Shown: piece by piece, positions 45,703 through 55,423 of the stretch
Layout: the number at the start of each line of letters is the position of its first letter
Position numbering within the stretch: the stretch's first letter is position 1
Source of the DNA: an uncultured Paracoccaceae bacterium
GTDB lineage: Bacteria; Pseudomonadota; Alphaproteobacteria; Rhodobacterales; Rhodobacteraceae
Assembly (NCBI GenBank): GCA_947499635.1
Contig: CANMPD010000006.1
Span: forward strand, 142,659 to 206,658
Reading direction: 5' to 3'
DNA: 64,000 nt
Made by a program: the position numbers and the translations under genes
Notes under the pieces: generated by a model
What the model saw: the letters and a program-made list of their open reading frames with translations, nothing else
Databases searched by the model: none
What the model was told of the DNA's origin: nothing

Positions 45703-48546
45703 ATGAGCAATATGTCCCGGGTTGTGGCAGTGTTAGGTCCGACCAATACAGGGAAGACCCATTATGCGATTGAACGCATGCTCGGGTATAAAACTGGGGT
45801 CATGGGGTTTCCTCTGCGGTTATTGGCACGGGAAGTATACGATAAAATCGTCTCGGCACGCGGGCCGTCTGTTGTCGCTCTTGTCACAGGGGAAGAGCGG
45901 ATTGTTCCGCCACGTGCGAAGTATTGGATCTGTACTGTCGAGGCCATGCCCGAAGGCATGGGAGCCGATTTCCTTGGGATTGATGAAATCCAACTTTGTG
46001 CAGACCCTGAGCGGGGACATGTGTTTACGAATCGCTTGCTCCATGCACGTGGCACACATGAAACATTGTTTTTGGGTGCGGATACAATGCGGGGCCCGAT
46101 CAAGGCATTGGTGCCAGAGGTGGAGTTCGTTCGTCGTGAGCGGCTATCGGATTTAATTTATTCAGGTTCGAAAAAGATAAGTAGGATGCCTGCACGAACC
46201 GCAATCGTTGGGTTTTCTGTTGATAATGTGTATGCAATTGCTGAGCTGATCCGTCGTCAAAAAGGTGGCGCAGCTGTGGTTATGGGGGCCCTTAGTCCAC
46301 GTACGCGCAATGCGCAGGTCGAACTGTATCAAAATGGTGAGGTGGATTATCTCGTGGCCACGGATGCCATCGGGATGGGGTTGAATCTGGATATTGATCA
46401 TATCGCATTTTCGTCTACCGCAAAGTTCGATGGCCGCCGAATGCGTGCACTGGCTGCCAATGAATTGGCTCAGATTGCTGGGCGCGCGGGGCGTGGGATG
46501 AGCCATGGCACTTTTGGTGTAACAGGGGATGCCCGCCCTTTGGACGAAGGCATGGCGCAAGCGATTATGGAGCATCGCTTTACGCCTCTTAAAAAGTTGA
46601 ACTGGCGATCTGCAAGTTTGCGTTACGGAAACATCGAAGCGTTGATTGATTCGCTTGAGGCGCCACCAAATGACGAGAATCTGGTCAAAGCGCGCGAAGC
46701 GGATGATTTGATGGCATTGAAATCGATGACACAAGACGCCGAAGTGCGGGCCCGGGCGTCAGATGTTGCCTCGGTACGTTTGCTGTGGGATGTGTGTCGT
46801 ATTCCAGATTTTCGTGGAATTTCACACGCGGAACATTCATCACTTTTGTCAGGTATATATAGCTACTTGCATGAAAATGGTGTGATTCCTGAGGATTGGT
46901 TGGCGCGGCAAATTCGCAGATTAGATCGAACCGAGGGTGATATTGACACATTGTCGAAACGTTTGGCGTTTATCCGCACATGGACCTATGTCACACAACG
47001 AAACCGTTGGTTGCGTGACGAAAACCATTGGCGCGACGAGACCCGCGCTGTAGAAGACCGATTATCTGACGCGCTACATCAGCGTTTGACACAAAGATTT
47101 GTGGACCGGCGTACATCTGTATTGCTACGGCGGCTCAAGCAGAAGGAGGCCCTTTTGGCCGAAGTAAATGACAAAGGTGAAGTGACCGTCGAAGGAGAAT
47201 TCGTGGGTCGCTTGGAAGGGTTCCGGTTCTCACCGGACAAAACTGCGCAGGGCGCTGAAGCAAAAGCGCTGAAATCAGCGTCTTTGCAGGCATTGACGCC
47301 GCATTATCATCTGCGGGCGGATCGTTTTTACAATGCGCCTGACACTGAGATCGATTTTACCGAGCAGGGCGGCCTTATGTGGGGCGAACATGCGGTTGGT
47401 AAATTGGTGGCTGGTGCGGATGCACTGAGCCCTATGGTTGAAGTTTTTGTAGACGAAGCGGCAGGGACTGACGTAGCTCAAAAAGTTGAGCGCAGATTGC
47501 AGCACTTTGTGTCACGCAAAATTGCCGCTTTGTTCGAGCCGCTGTTGAACTTGCAAAATGACGAAGCGCTGACAGGGCTGGCGCGTGGGTTTGCTTTCCG
47601 CATGGTTGAAGCATTGGGCATATTGCCGCGCGCAAGTGTTGCCCAAGAGGTCAAGGACTTAGATCAAGACTCACGTGGCGCATTGCGTAAACATGGCATT
47701 CGCTTTGGTCAGTTCACGATCTTTATGCAAGCTTTGCTAAAGCCTGCGCCAACACGCCTGCGTTTGGTTCTATGGTCATTGACAAATGGTCTTCAGGAGT
47801 TCCCGGACGCACCTCCAGCCGGACTGGTGACGGTTCCATCAATTAAAGATACGCCTGATGGTTATGATACCATGTGTGGGTATCGTGCTGCTGGCGAGCG
47901 CATGATCCGTATTGATATGCTGGAACGCTTGGCTGATTTGTTGCGCGCCGAAGACAGTCGTGGCGGATTTGAAGCCAAAGCAGATATGCTGTCAATCACA
48001 GGCATGACGCTAGAGCAATTTGCAAATCTGATGCAGGGTTTGGGTTATAAAGCCGAGAAAGGTGAACGCGCTAAGGTTAAAGCAGCGCCTGTTGTTACAC
48101 CTGCTGAAACTGATGCCACGCTCGATGACGAGGCATCGTCAACGCCTGCGGTTGAAACAGAACCAAGTGGTGCTGAAGCTGCAGCTACCGAAGTTGACAC
48201 TGCCGCAGAAGCACCCGCTTCGACCGAAGATGCTGCTCCCGAGATGGAGGTGTTTTATACCTTTACCTGGGGACGTGTACGTCAAGGTGGCAATCAGCGA
48301 GGGCCGCGTCGTGAAGGCAACCGTACCGGTGGTCAGCAACGTGATGGTGGGCAAACGAATGAAGGCCGTGGCAAACCCGGTGACAAAAAACGCGGTAAGC
48401 CAGCTGGAAAACGTGGCGGTCCACGTCCGGATCGCAACGGCCAAGGTGGTAAAAGCTATTCGGCACGCCCTCCCAAGAAGGAAAAAGCCATCGATCCCGA
48501 TAACCCTTTTGCAGCTGCACTCATGGGGCTGAAAAACGGGAACTAA
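45703..48546 (+). CDS. SUV3-like RNA/DNA helicase with Gly/Arg-rich tail
   Basis: 947 residues. A superfamily 2 helicase related to mitochondrial SUV3: Walker A GPTNTGKT (12-19), DEIQ (Walker B, around 95), and motif VI QIAGRAGRG. Middle and C-terminal domains follow, then an acidic linker and a final RGG/KKRGKP-rich tail (about 850-930), which probably binds RNA. In mitochondria SUV3 works with polynucleotide phosphorylase in RNA turnover; a similar role here is likely but unproven. An S4 protein follows eight bases later. Confidence 0.88.
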   Translation: MSNMSRVVAVLGPTNTGKTHYAIERMLGYKTGVMGFPLRLLAREVYDKIVSARGPSVVALVTGEERIVPPRAKYWICTVEAMPEGMGADFLGIDEIQLCADPERGHVFTNRLLHARGTHETLFLGADTMRGPIKALVPEVEFVRRERLSDLIYSGSKKISRMPARTAIVGFSVDNVYAIAELIRRQKGGAAVVMGALSPRTRNAQVELYQNGEVDYLVATDAIGMGLNLDIDHIAFSSTAKFDGRRMRALAANELAQIAGRAGRGMSHGTFGVTGDARPLDEGMAQAIMEHRFTPLKKLNWRSASLRYGNIEALIDSLEAPPNDENLVKAREADDLMALKSMTQDAEVRARASDVASVRLLWDVCRIPDFRGISHAEHSSLLSGIYSYLHENGVIPEDWLARQIRRLDRTEGDIDTLSKRLAFIRTWTYVTQRNRWLRDENHWRDETRAVEDRLSDALHQRLTQRFVDRRTSVLLRRLKQKEALLAEVNDKGEVTVEGEFVGRLEGFRFSPDKTAQGAEAKALKSASLQALTPHYHLRADRFYNAPDTEIDFTEQGGLMWGEHAVGKLVAGADALSPMVEVFVDEAAGTDVAQKVERRLQHFVSRKIAALFEPLLNLQNDEALTGLARGFAFRMVEALGILPRASVAQEVKDLDQDSRGALRKHGIRFGQFTIFMQALLKPAPTRLRLVLWSLTNGLQEFPDAPPAGLVTVPSIKDTPDGYDTMCGYRAAGERMIRIDMLERLADLLRAEDSRGGFEAKADMLSITGMTLEQFANLMQGLGYKAEKGERAKVKAAPVVTPAETDATLDDEASSTPAVETEPSGAEAAATEVDTAAEAPASTEDAAPEMEVFYTFTWGRVRQGGNQRGPRREGNRTGGQQRDGGQTNEGRGKPGDKKRGKPAGKRGGPRPDRNGQGGKSYSARPPKKEKAIDPDNPFAAALMGLKNGN

Positions 48547-48553
48547 GACGATT

Positions 48554-48928
48554 ATGATCAATAGCCCGAGTAAGATTCGTTTAGACAAATGGTTGTGGCA
48601 CGCACGGTTTTTTAAAACACGGTCTCTTGCAACCAAACAAGTCTCAGCGGGTCATATTCGGGTGAATGGATCTAAGGTATTGAAGGCATCTCAGAACGTT
48701 TCTGTTGGGGACGTTCTGACATTTGCACAGGGGAATTGGATTCGCATAGTGCGAGTCGCTGCTATATCTGAGCGGCGTGGACCAGCACCCGAAGCCCAGT
48801 TGCTCTATGTTGATATGAGTGAGCCGCAGGATAAAAGTCCAAAAAACCCAAAGTATGAGGGAAAAGGTCGCCCTGATAAGAAATCGCGTAGGGCGCTTGA
48901 TCTTAGTCGTACACGAGAGACGCATTGA
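48554..48928 (+). CDS. S4 RNA-binding protein (Hsp15/HslR-like)
   Basis: 124 residues. An N-terminal S4 domain (about 8-65; KIRLDKWLWHARFFKTRS) followed by a basic tail. Hsp15-type proteins bind 50S subunits carrying free nascent chains and recycle them after stress. It follows the helicase by eight bases, so the two should be co-transcribed, which fits a joint role in RNA or ribosome quality control. Confidence 0.88.
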   Translation: MINSPSKIRLDKWLWHARFFKTRSLATKQVSAGHIRVNGSKVLKASQNVSVGDVLTFAQGNWIRIVRVAAISERRGPAPEAQLLYVDMSEPQDKSPKNPKYEGKGRPDKKSRRALDLSRTRETH

Positions 48929-48991
48929 TGTCTTGAAGCTGGCGCAGAGGTGGATTAGCTAGGCTCAAACAGCTTAGGGGACTCGGCAATA

Positions 48992-49330
48992 ATGACCTAT
49001 GTCGTCACAGATAACTGCATCGCATGTAAATACACCGACTGTGTCGAGGTATGCCCTGTGGATTGCTTCTACGAAGGCGAGAATACACTCGTAATTCACC
49101 CAGATGAATGTATCGATTGTGGTGTTTGCGAGCCTGAATGCCCGGCAGATGCAATTCGCCCTGATACTGATGCAGATATGGATAAATGGGTTGAGTTTAA
49201 TCGCAAGTACGCCGAAGTTTGGCCGGTGATCGTCACGAAAAAAGATGCGATGCTTGGTCACGAAGAGCGAGACGGCGAAACAGACAAGCTTGAGAAGTAT
49301 TTTTCCGAGGCGCCTGGAGAGGGCGGTTAA
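48992..49330 (+). CDS. fdxA: 7Fe-type ferredoxin FdxA
   Basis: 112 residues. Cysteines C9, C17, C21, C40, C43, C46 and C50, with extra C12 and C25, match the 3Fe-4S plus 4Fe-4S pattern of seven-iron ferredoxins. It carries electrons at low potential. Starts at ATG 48,992 with TAGGGGAC upstream. A terminator follows. Confidence 0.95.
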   Translation: MTYVVTDNCIACKYTDCVEVCPVDCFYEGENTLVIHPDECIDCGVCEPECPADAIRPDTDADMDKWVEFNRKYAEVWPVIVTKKDAMLGHEERDGETDKLEKYFSEAPGEGG

Positions 49331-49399
49331 GTCTGTTATCCATTTTACTGGGTTAAAGTGTAGATTTTTACACTCTAATGTGGGACTCTGATAAATTAC

Positions 49400-49430
49400 A
49401 CGCTCTCTGACTTTCAGGGAGCGTCATTTT
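49400..49430 (+). terminator. Rho-independent terminator after fdxA
   Basis: ACGCTCTCTG (49,400-49,409) and CAGGGAGCGT (49,415-49,424) form a stem with one G-U pair and a 5-base loop, then a CATTTTG tail. Confidence 0.75.
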
Positions 49431-49619
49431 GTGTTAGTGTCCATTGATATATAGAATATAACCGATTGAAATTGCGGAAGGCTCTGTATTTTAAACAGGC
49501 CGTGGTGTGCAAACGATGCCAATATACCTCTCTTGCAGAGGCGTCGGCGTTCGGGGCCTGAAAGTTATATTCGCCTAATACGTCGGCCAATAGGCCGTAT
49601 ATGGTAAGGAAAGACCTGA

Positions 49620-50132
49620 ATGACTAAATCGAAGAAGCCTGAATTCCGCCCGAATGAATATGTTGTCTATCCCGCACATGGTGTTGGGCAAATCATTTCG
49701 ATCGAAGAACAGGAAGTCGCAGGTTTCGCGCTGGAACTCTTCGTGATTACCTTTGAGAAAGATAAAATGACGCTGCGTGTGCCGACTGATAAGGCAATTA
49801 ACATTGGTATGCGGTCGCTTAGCTCACCAGATGTAATTGCTCAAGCAATGAAAACATTGCGTGGCAAAGCAAAGGTCAAGCGAGCGATGTGGTCTCGTCG
49901 AGCGCAAGAATATGAGCAAAAAATTAATTCCGGTGACTTGATCGCAATCGCCGAAGTCGTCCGTGATTTGCACCGTTCTGATGACCAGCGCGAGCAAAGC
50001 TATTCTGAACGCCAACTGTACGAGGCTGCACTTGAACGTTTGACGCGTGAGGTTGCGGCTGTGGCTGGTAATGATGAAGACGCAGCGGCCAAGCAAGTTG
50101 GTGATGTTCTGCTGTCGCGTGCCGCAGCGTAA
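49620..50132 (+). CDS. carD: CarD-family transcription regulator
   Basis: 170 residues. The N-terminal CarD/TRCF RNA-polymerase-interacting domain (about 9-75, with VVYPAHGVGQI) is followed by a helical DNA-binding tail with conserved basic/aromatic residues (RAMWSRRAQEYEQ). It stabilises open promoter complexes at rRNA and other genes. In this group it is normally essential. It is preceded by a 290-base spacer with the fdxA terminator and a likely promoter. Confidence 0.94.
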   Translation: MTKSKKPEFRPNEYVVYPAHGVGQIISIEEQEVAGFALELFVITFEKDKMTLRVPTDKAINIGMRSLSSPDVIAQAMKTLRGKAKVKRAMWSRRAQEYEQKINSGDLIAIAEVVRDLHRSDDQREQSYSERQLYEAALERLTREVAAVAGNDEDAAAKQVGDVLLSRAAA

Positions 50133-50147
50133 AATTTATATGTTTTG

Positions 50148-50182
50148 ATCGTGCTTCCCTTGTGAGGGGAGGCACGATTTTT
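50148..50182 (+). terminator. Rho-independent terminator after carD
   Basis: ATCGTGC-TTCCC pairs with GGGGA-GGCACGAT, followed by TTTTT (50,148-50,182). It overlaps the end of the convergent cobS gene, so it may block transcription in both directions. Confidence 0.85.
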
Positions 50183-50939
50183 ATGTGAAATATGCAAGTA
50201 ATATTATTGCAGCTGTCAGTTCGCTTAATTGTTGCGATGCACCGAGAATATCTCCGGTTTGGCCACCAATTTTGGTCTTCGCAATCGCTGTAATTGCAAT
50301 AATTGCTAACCCGATCCCAATTAACATTACCCAAGTAACTGCGCCGCACAGGACGAGGGCGATAGCTGTTGCAACTGCGGCCCCAAGAAAAACAATATGT
50401 TTATCTGGGCGACCAACTTGCCGTGATAAACCACTGCCACGCGCGTTTGGTAAGCCTAACATAAGGAATGGCATGCTCGCTCGGCTGAGTGCGGCGATCG
50501 CAATGAGAGACCATAAGTGTCCGAGCGTGAATAATGCTGAGAAAACGACCCAACGTAGCCCGATAACTAAGATCAAGGCTAAGACACCATAACTGCCGAT
50601 CTGGCTGTCCTTCATGATCTCTAATCGACGCTCGGGATTCAGACCACCCCATATCCCATCAGCACTATCTGCTAGTCCGTCTTCGTGCATTGCGCCGCTG
50701 AGTAGAATTTGGCACGCAATATATATCCCTGCTGCAAGCTGAGGGGGGAGCTCTAGCCACAGAACCACTGCGGCCAGGCAACAGGCGGGCAAAGCAACTG
50801 CAATCCCGACCAAAGGAAAGGCCCAAGTGGCTTTAGCTTGGCGCGAAAAAGCCTCGGTTGGCAGGTGGGGTACCGGCAAGCGCGTTAACAAAACCAGTGC
50901 AACAGGGATATCAAGCAGCTTTATGTCGGTTTTACGCAT
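50181..50939 (-). CDS. cobS: Adenosylcobinamide-GDP ribazoletransferase (CobS)
   Basis: 252 residues, polytopic membrane protein. Joins adenosyl-GDP-cobinamide and alpha-ribazole to make vitamin B12, the last step of the nucleotide-loop pathway. Family signature MHEDGLADSADGIWGG (84-99) and KDSQIGSYG are present. Divergent from cobT with about 100 bases between them, which leaves no room for a cobalamin riboswitch of normal length. Confidence 0.94.
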   Translation of the reverse strand: MRKTDIKLLDIPVALVLLTRLPVPHLPTEAFSRQAKATWAFPLVGIAVALPACCLAAVVLWLELPPQLAAGIYIACQILLSGAMHEDGLADSADGIWGGLNPERRLEIMKDSQIGSYGVLALILVIGLRWVVFSALFTLGHLWSLIAIAALSRASMPFLMLGLPNARGSGLSRQVGRPDKHIVFLGAAVATAIALVLCGAVTWVMLIGIGLAIIAITAIAKTKIGGQTGDILGASQQLSELTAAIILLAYFT

Positions 50940-51039
50940 GTTTGGGCCTTTTGCGGGGCTTACAGTTTTGGTCTGTAGCGTTAAGTAGAGGTAAATCTGC
51001 TTAACCCTGCAAGACAGTCAGGCGCAACGAGGCTTTGAT

Positions 51040-52056
51040 ATGCTGCCACAATTTTCCACGCTCGATGATTTCCGGTCTTTGGTCACAAGTTTGCCGAATA
51101 CAGATAAAGCGGCGATGCAAGCTGCCGAAGATCGTAATGCAATGTTGACCAAACCTCCGGGTGCGTTGGCACGCCTAGAGGATCTGGCAATTTGGTATGC
51201 AGGCTGGCGTGGCGACGCAAAGCCACAGATCCAAAAGCCACAGGTGATTGTATTTGCTGGAAATCATGGAGTTACGGCACAAGGAGTATCTGCGTTCCCA
51301 CCAGAAGTTACGGCACAAATGGTTGCTAATTTTCGTGCTGATGGGGCGGCCGTAAACCAATTGGCCAACCTCGCAGGGGCAAAGGTTGAAGTCCATGCGC
51401 TACGTTTGGATCAACCGACGGCGGATTTCACCACTGCCCCTGCTATGAGCGAAGAGGAATTATTAGAGGCCTTACAGCTGGGCTGGTCATCCGTGGATTC
51501 CAAAGCCGATGTTTTGGTCGTGGGGGAAATGGGAATTGGAAACACGACTTCGGGTTCTGCGATTTGTCTTGCATTGTTTGGGGGGAGTGCTGCGGATTGG
51601 ACTGGGCGGGGTACTGGGATTAGTGACGCGAGTCTAGAGCTCAAAAATCAAGTGGTGACCACTGCGACGACCCTCCATAAGACGGCTATAAAAGACAGTG
51701 TTGATGTGTTGCGATATTTGGGGGGGCGCGAGTTGGCCGCTATGGCGGGGGCAATCTTGGCCGCGCGATATTTGCGTATCCCAGTTATTTTAGATGGTTT
51801 TATTTGCTGTGCCGCAATGGCATGTCTGGCAGAACTCAACGCAGAGGTGTTGGATCATTGTGTTGCGGGACATCAAAGTGCCGAAGCGGCACATCCTGCT
51901 CTCTTAAAGCAATTGAACAAGCAACCGCTTTTATCCCTTGGATTGCGTCTGGGCGAAGGATCTGGCGCGGTCTTGGCAATCCAGATTTTAAAGGGGGCGA
52001 TTGCTTGTCACAGTGGGATGGCAACTTTTGCCGAGGCAGGGGTCGCGGCAGGCTAG
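51040..52056 (+). CDS. cobT: Nicotinate-nucleotide-dimethylbenzimidazole phosphoribosyltransferase
   Basis: 338 residues. Makes alpha-ribazole phosphate for the lower ligand of B12. [16 protein letters not shown] (72-87), MGIGNTT (165-171) and GEGSGAVLA near residue 307 (with the catalytic glutamate) are hallmarks. It forms a divergent pair with cobS; both are the final nucleotide-loop enzymes, so the organism can probably make or salvage cobalamin. Confidence 0.95.
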   Translation: MLPQFSTLDDFRSLVTSLPNTDKAAMQAAEDRNAMLTKPPGALARLEDLAIWYAGWRGDAKPQIQKPQVIVFAGNHGVTAQGVSAFPPEVTAQMVANFRADGAAVNQLANLAGAKVEVHALRLDQPTADFTTAPAMSEEELLEALQLGWSSVDSKADVLVVGEMGIGNTTSGSAICLALFGGSAADWTGRGTGISDASLELKNQVVTTATTLHKTAIKDSVDVLRYLGGRELAAMAGAILAARYLRIPVILDGFICCAAMACLAELNAEVLDHCVAGHQSAEAAHPALLKQLNKQPLLSLGLRLGEGSGAVLAIQILKGAIACHSGMATFAEAGVAAG

Positions 52057-52070
52057 TTTCCATGACAGAT

Positions 52071-53942
52071 TCAATCTGACGATTTATCGCCCTTCTTTGA
52101 TACGCGCTCTAATAGGGCAATTTCCAATTCCCGATGTAATTCTTGCGCGCGTTTAACGTATTCGGGGTTGTCTGCTGTCGTCACGCCCGGTCTCCAGTAA
52201 GAAGCTAATTCACGTAAAACAGTCCGGTCGTGCTGATAAAATGTCTGTTCGGCCTGTGCGGCATCGTATTCACTAAAACCTGCGTTTTCTAACACATACC
52301 GGCCTGCGCGTAGGGAGCTGTCGAACATTTCACGGACGATGTCATTTGCACCGGCCTGATATAATTCAAACACATGGCTGCGGTCATAGGCACGTGCAAC
52401 AATATGCAACGTTGGATAGTGGCGTCTGGCATGTGTTACGAGCTTTATCGCCTGTGCACGGTCATCTAACGCGACGACAAGCACACGTGCCTTATCAATC
52501 CCGGCTGCTTTTAGCAGTTCTGGACGCGTCGGGTCACCCAAGTAGCTTTTGTAACCAAACCGTCGCATTAACTGTACGGCCTGCATATCAGTGTCTAACA
52601 AAACAGTTTTGAGACCACTCGCATTTACAAGGCGATGAACGATTTGCCCAAAGCGTCCAATGCCTGCGATGATGATAGGACCTTGATCGTCAACAGTGTC
52701 CTGTCTGGCATCATGTTTGGGGTCGCCAAGGTATTTTGAAAGTATATCATATAAAATGAACAATGCAGGCGTGATGAGCATGCTGAGCACGATGATCAAA
52801 AGTAATTTGGCTGCGAGGTCTAAGGGGATCACATTTAACTGTTGTGACAATGCGAGAAGAACGAAACCGAACTCACCTGCTTGAGCAAGGCAGAGGGTGA
52901 ACAACCACAATGCACGTCGCCTTAATCCGAAGACCCAGCCGATGCAAAATAAGACCAGGCCTTTGGATATGATCAACAACAAGGCGAGGCTAATGACATC
53001 CAGAGGTTCTGCAAATAGAAGTTCGGTATTGATGCCCGCGCCGACCGTGATGAAAAATAATCCCAGTAAAAGTCCTTTGAATGGCTCAAGGTCGCCTTCA
53101 AGTTCATGTCGAAATTCGGAATTGGCGAGAACGACACCTGCAAGAAACGCGCCTAACGCAGGAGAGACACCAATTAAATTCATGCAGGCAGAAATGCCGA
53201 CGACAATGAGCAACGCAAGAGCCGTATACATTTCGCGCAGGTTGGTCGCATGGATATAGCGAAAAATAGGCCGGCTCAGGTACACACCAACAAAAATAAT
53301 TGCGGCTATCGTTGCCAGAGTGATCAAGGCAGTTGCCCATGCAGGTAAACTCTCAACAAGTGATAGGGAATGGGTTGCGGCTTTTGCTTCGCGCAGGATG
53401 GACCCGTCAGCGCCAAGGTGTGGTACTTGGGGGGCTGCGAGCAGTGGTAAAACTGCGATGATGGGAATGACACTAATGTCTTGAGTGAGTAAGACTGAAA
53501 ACGAGGCGCGCCCACCTTTGGTGCGCATCAGGCCTTTTTCTGACAGAGTTTGTAAAATGATGGCTGTCGAAGACAGTGCGAGGATCAATCCTACCGAAAT
53601 AGAAACCGAGACACTTTGCCCCATCACAAAAGCTGCAGCACCCAATAAACCGGCACTTGCCAAGATTTGCAAACCGCCCAGACCGAGTAACTGGTGGCGC
53701 ATAGCCCACAGCGCGCGTGGTTCCAGCTCCAACCCGATCAAAAACAACATCATAATTACACCGAATTCGGCGAAATGTTGCAACTCTTGCGTTTCAGCCC
53801 CCGTAAATCCTAGGACCGGCCCAATTAAGAGACCTGCTGCCAAGTACCCTAGAACAGACCCGAGGCCGAGTCTGGCAGCTATGGGCACCGCGATGACCAT
53901 AGCTGCTAGGTAAACTGGGGCGTGAGAAAGAAAATTCTCCAT
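52071..53942 (-). CDS. KefB/KefC-type cation:proton antiporter (CPA2)
   Basis: 623 residues. About twelve membrane segments (1-385) form a Na+/H+-exchanger fold, with conserved GVIMMLFLIGLELEP early and SPALGAFLAGVVLA in the middle. A cytoplasmic TrkA-N domain (about 405-520) begins IIIAGIGRFGQIVHRL with the nucleotide-binding GxGxxG. Such proteins export K+ in exchange for protons under electrophile stress. It is convergent with cobT. Confidence 0.9.
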   Translation of the reverse strand: MENFLSHAPVYLAAMVIAVPIAARLGLGSVLGYLAAGLLIGPVLGFTGAETQELQHFAEFGVIMMLFLIGLELEPRALWAMRHQLLGLGGLQILASAGLLGAAAFVMGQSVSVSISVGLILALSSTAIILQTLSEKGLMRTKGGRASFSVLLTQDISVIPIIAVLPLLAAPQVPHLGADGSILREAKAATHSLSLVESLPAWATALITLATIAAIIFVGVYLSRPIFRYIHATNLREMYTALALLIVVGISACMNLIGVSPALGAFLAGVVLANSEFRHELEGDLEPFKGLLLGLFFITVGAGINTELLFAEPLDVISLALLLIISKGLVLFCIGWVFGLRRRALWLFTLCLAQAGEFGFVLLALSQQLNVIPLDLAAKLLLIIVLSMLITPALFILYDILSKYLGDPKHDARQDTVDDQGPIIIAGIGRFGQIVHRLVNASGLKTVLLDTDMQAVQLMRRFGYKSYLGDPTRPELLKAAGIDKARVLVVALDDRAQAIKLVTHARRHYPTLHIVARAYDRSHVFELYQAGANDIVREMFDSSLRAGRYVLENAGFSEYDAAQAEQTFYQHDRTVLRELASYWRPGVTTADNPEYVKRAQELHRELEIALLERVSKKGDKSSD

Positions 53943-54075
53943 GAGACCTCTGAGAGTTGGGCATGCTTGCCCATATCATCGTTCTATTTGGCTCTCGAGA
54001 TAAGGCGTGTTCAGCTGATTTTTCTGTTCCGTGTGTGGTTGTGGCGAATGTGCCGCTTGTTTCAGTCGAAGAAAA

Positions 54076-55305
54076 TTAGGAGTCGATTTCTTCGGGTGTT
54101 AGAATTTCCCCACCAAGGCGTGCAATATTTTCCAAGCGTTGTGAAATACGCTCCTGGAATGCCCCTAGTTGGTCAATGATATCTGATAGAGTCTCACCAG
54201 AAGAGGGAAGACGCGCGCTTTCAATCTTACAAAGAACGCGCGTTGAGCTGAGACCAAGGAAATGACGATGCATGACTTGGCAAGCATTGATGATACGGCG
54301 CGCTTCTGTGTCCAGATGTGCCATGCCTTTGCTGGCATGTTCAGTTTGATCTTTGATAAGGCGAGTTAAAATTTCTCTTTCTGCCTTCATGTCAAAGTTC
54401 TCTAGTGGCTGATCTTCTTCATGTAACTCTTCGAGGCAATCGTGTAAAATTCTATTCATACATTGGACAAATAGACTCTCATTGACCGTGGTTTTGATTT
54501 TTCCAAAATTTGTACTCTCGCCCATCACATTACGTTCGAACCAGTCCGACATCTCGCGGGACATCGCGCCATAGTTTTGTGATAATACGGTTACTGGCCC
54601 ACCTGATGGCTCAATGCGAGACGCAATCACACGCAGGTTGTGAGGGATCGTGTGCATGGCCTCGAATTCGGTAATAAGACCATGTGTCTCGTCAAGCAAA
54701 GCTTCCGAGTTTTTGAGCATCTTACGTAGATCTAATATGGTCTGGCTTGGTTGTTGAGATGTTTCATTATCGCGAGAAATGAGCTCTTCGGACACAGCCT
54801 GAGAGGCGAAATGCTCATAATTGTCAAATCCCTGCTCTTTGATCCAATTCAATAAGATGTCTTTACTTTCTTCGGGTGAAATACCTTCTTCGTTTTCAAG
54901 TTTCCGAAGTTGCGCATAGAATCCTTGAACCTTGGTCAGCATCTTACTGCTTGGTTTGAAGCGTGCTGATATGTAGCCACCCTCACAAGGAACTATTGTG
55001 GCAAATACCCAATAATATAGCCCGTCTTCGGCGCGGTTCTTGATGTAAGCGCCAGCAGAGTGACCTGATTTAAGAGTGTCCCATACAAGTTGGAATACAC
55101 CGCGGGGCATATCTGGGTGGCGTACAATTTTATGTGGCGCACCATTCAGAGCGTCCCAGTCTAAGTTTGAGACACGCCTGAATACGTAGTTACATGATTG
55201 AATAACCCCCCGGTCATCCGTACGCGAAAAAAATACTTCGTTGATCTGAAAGGGAGCTGCGCCTGAGGAGGGGCGATTTTCTATGCGACGATCTAAAAAT
55301 GACAC
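54076..55305 (-). CDS. Aer-type PAS protein without a chemoreceptor domain
   Basis: 409 residues. An N-terminal PAS domain (about 18-120) has the Aer-like motif APHKIVRHPDMPRGVF (55-70) followed by YIKNRAEDGLYYWVFA. Such PAS domains may bind FAD and sense redox. The rest is helical with conserved coiled-coil segments (about 190-400), and there are no membrane segments and no typical methyl-accepting signalling hairpin. It is therefore unlike Aer itself. It may be a cytoplasmic energy or redox sensor. Monocistronic; function unproven. Confidence 0.7.
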   Translation of the reverse strand: MSFLDRRIENRPSSGAAPFQINEVFFSRTDDRGVIQSCNYVFRRVSNLDWDALNGAPHKIVRHPDMPRGVFQLVWDTLKSGHSAGAYIKNRAEDGLYYWVFATIVPCEGGYISARFKPSSKMLTKVQGFYAQLRKLENEEGISPEESKDILLNWIKEQGFDNYEHFASQAVSEELISRDNETSQQPSQTILDLRKMLKNSEALLDETHGLITEFEAMHTIPHNLRVIASRIEPSGGPVTVLSQNYGAMSREMSDWFERNVMGESTNFGKIKTTVNESLFVQCMNRILHDCLEELHEEDQPLENFDMKAEREILTRLIKDQTEHASKGMAHLDTEARRIINACQVMHRHFLGLSSTRVLCKIESARLPSSGETLSDIIDQLGAFQERISQRLENIARLGGEILTPEEIDS

Positions 55306-55423
55306 GGTGAAGCTTCCATCTAGGCTATTGGTTAGCTTCTTTCTAGAAGTAAAACCTTCACCGCACGTTAAGCACCGAGGTGAAGTGGGGAAATTTTTGC
55401 ATTAAAAAAATTAAATATTGTAC

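Noticed and set aside
45762..46156. Alternative frames within the SUV3-like helicase
   Set aside because: Shadows of a strongly supported gene.
48062..48532. Alternative frame in the Gly/Arg-rich tail of the helicase gene
   Set aside because: Low-complexity coding DNA leaves several frames open; none has a ribosome site.
50940..51039. Cobalamin riboswitch between cobS and cobT
   Set aside because: Only about 100 bases separate the two starts and no B12-box-like conserved core was seen.
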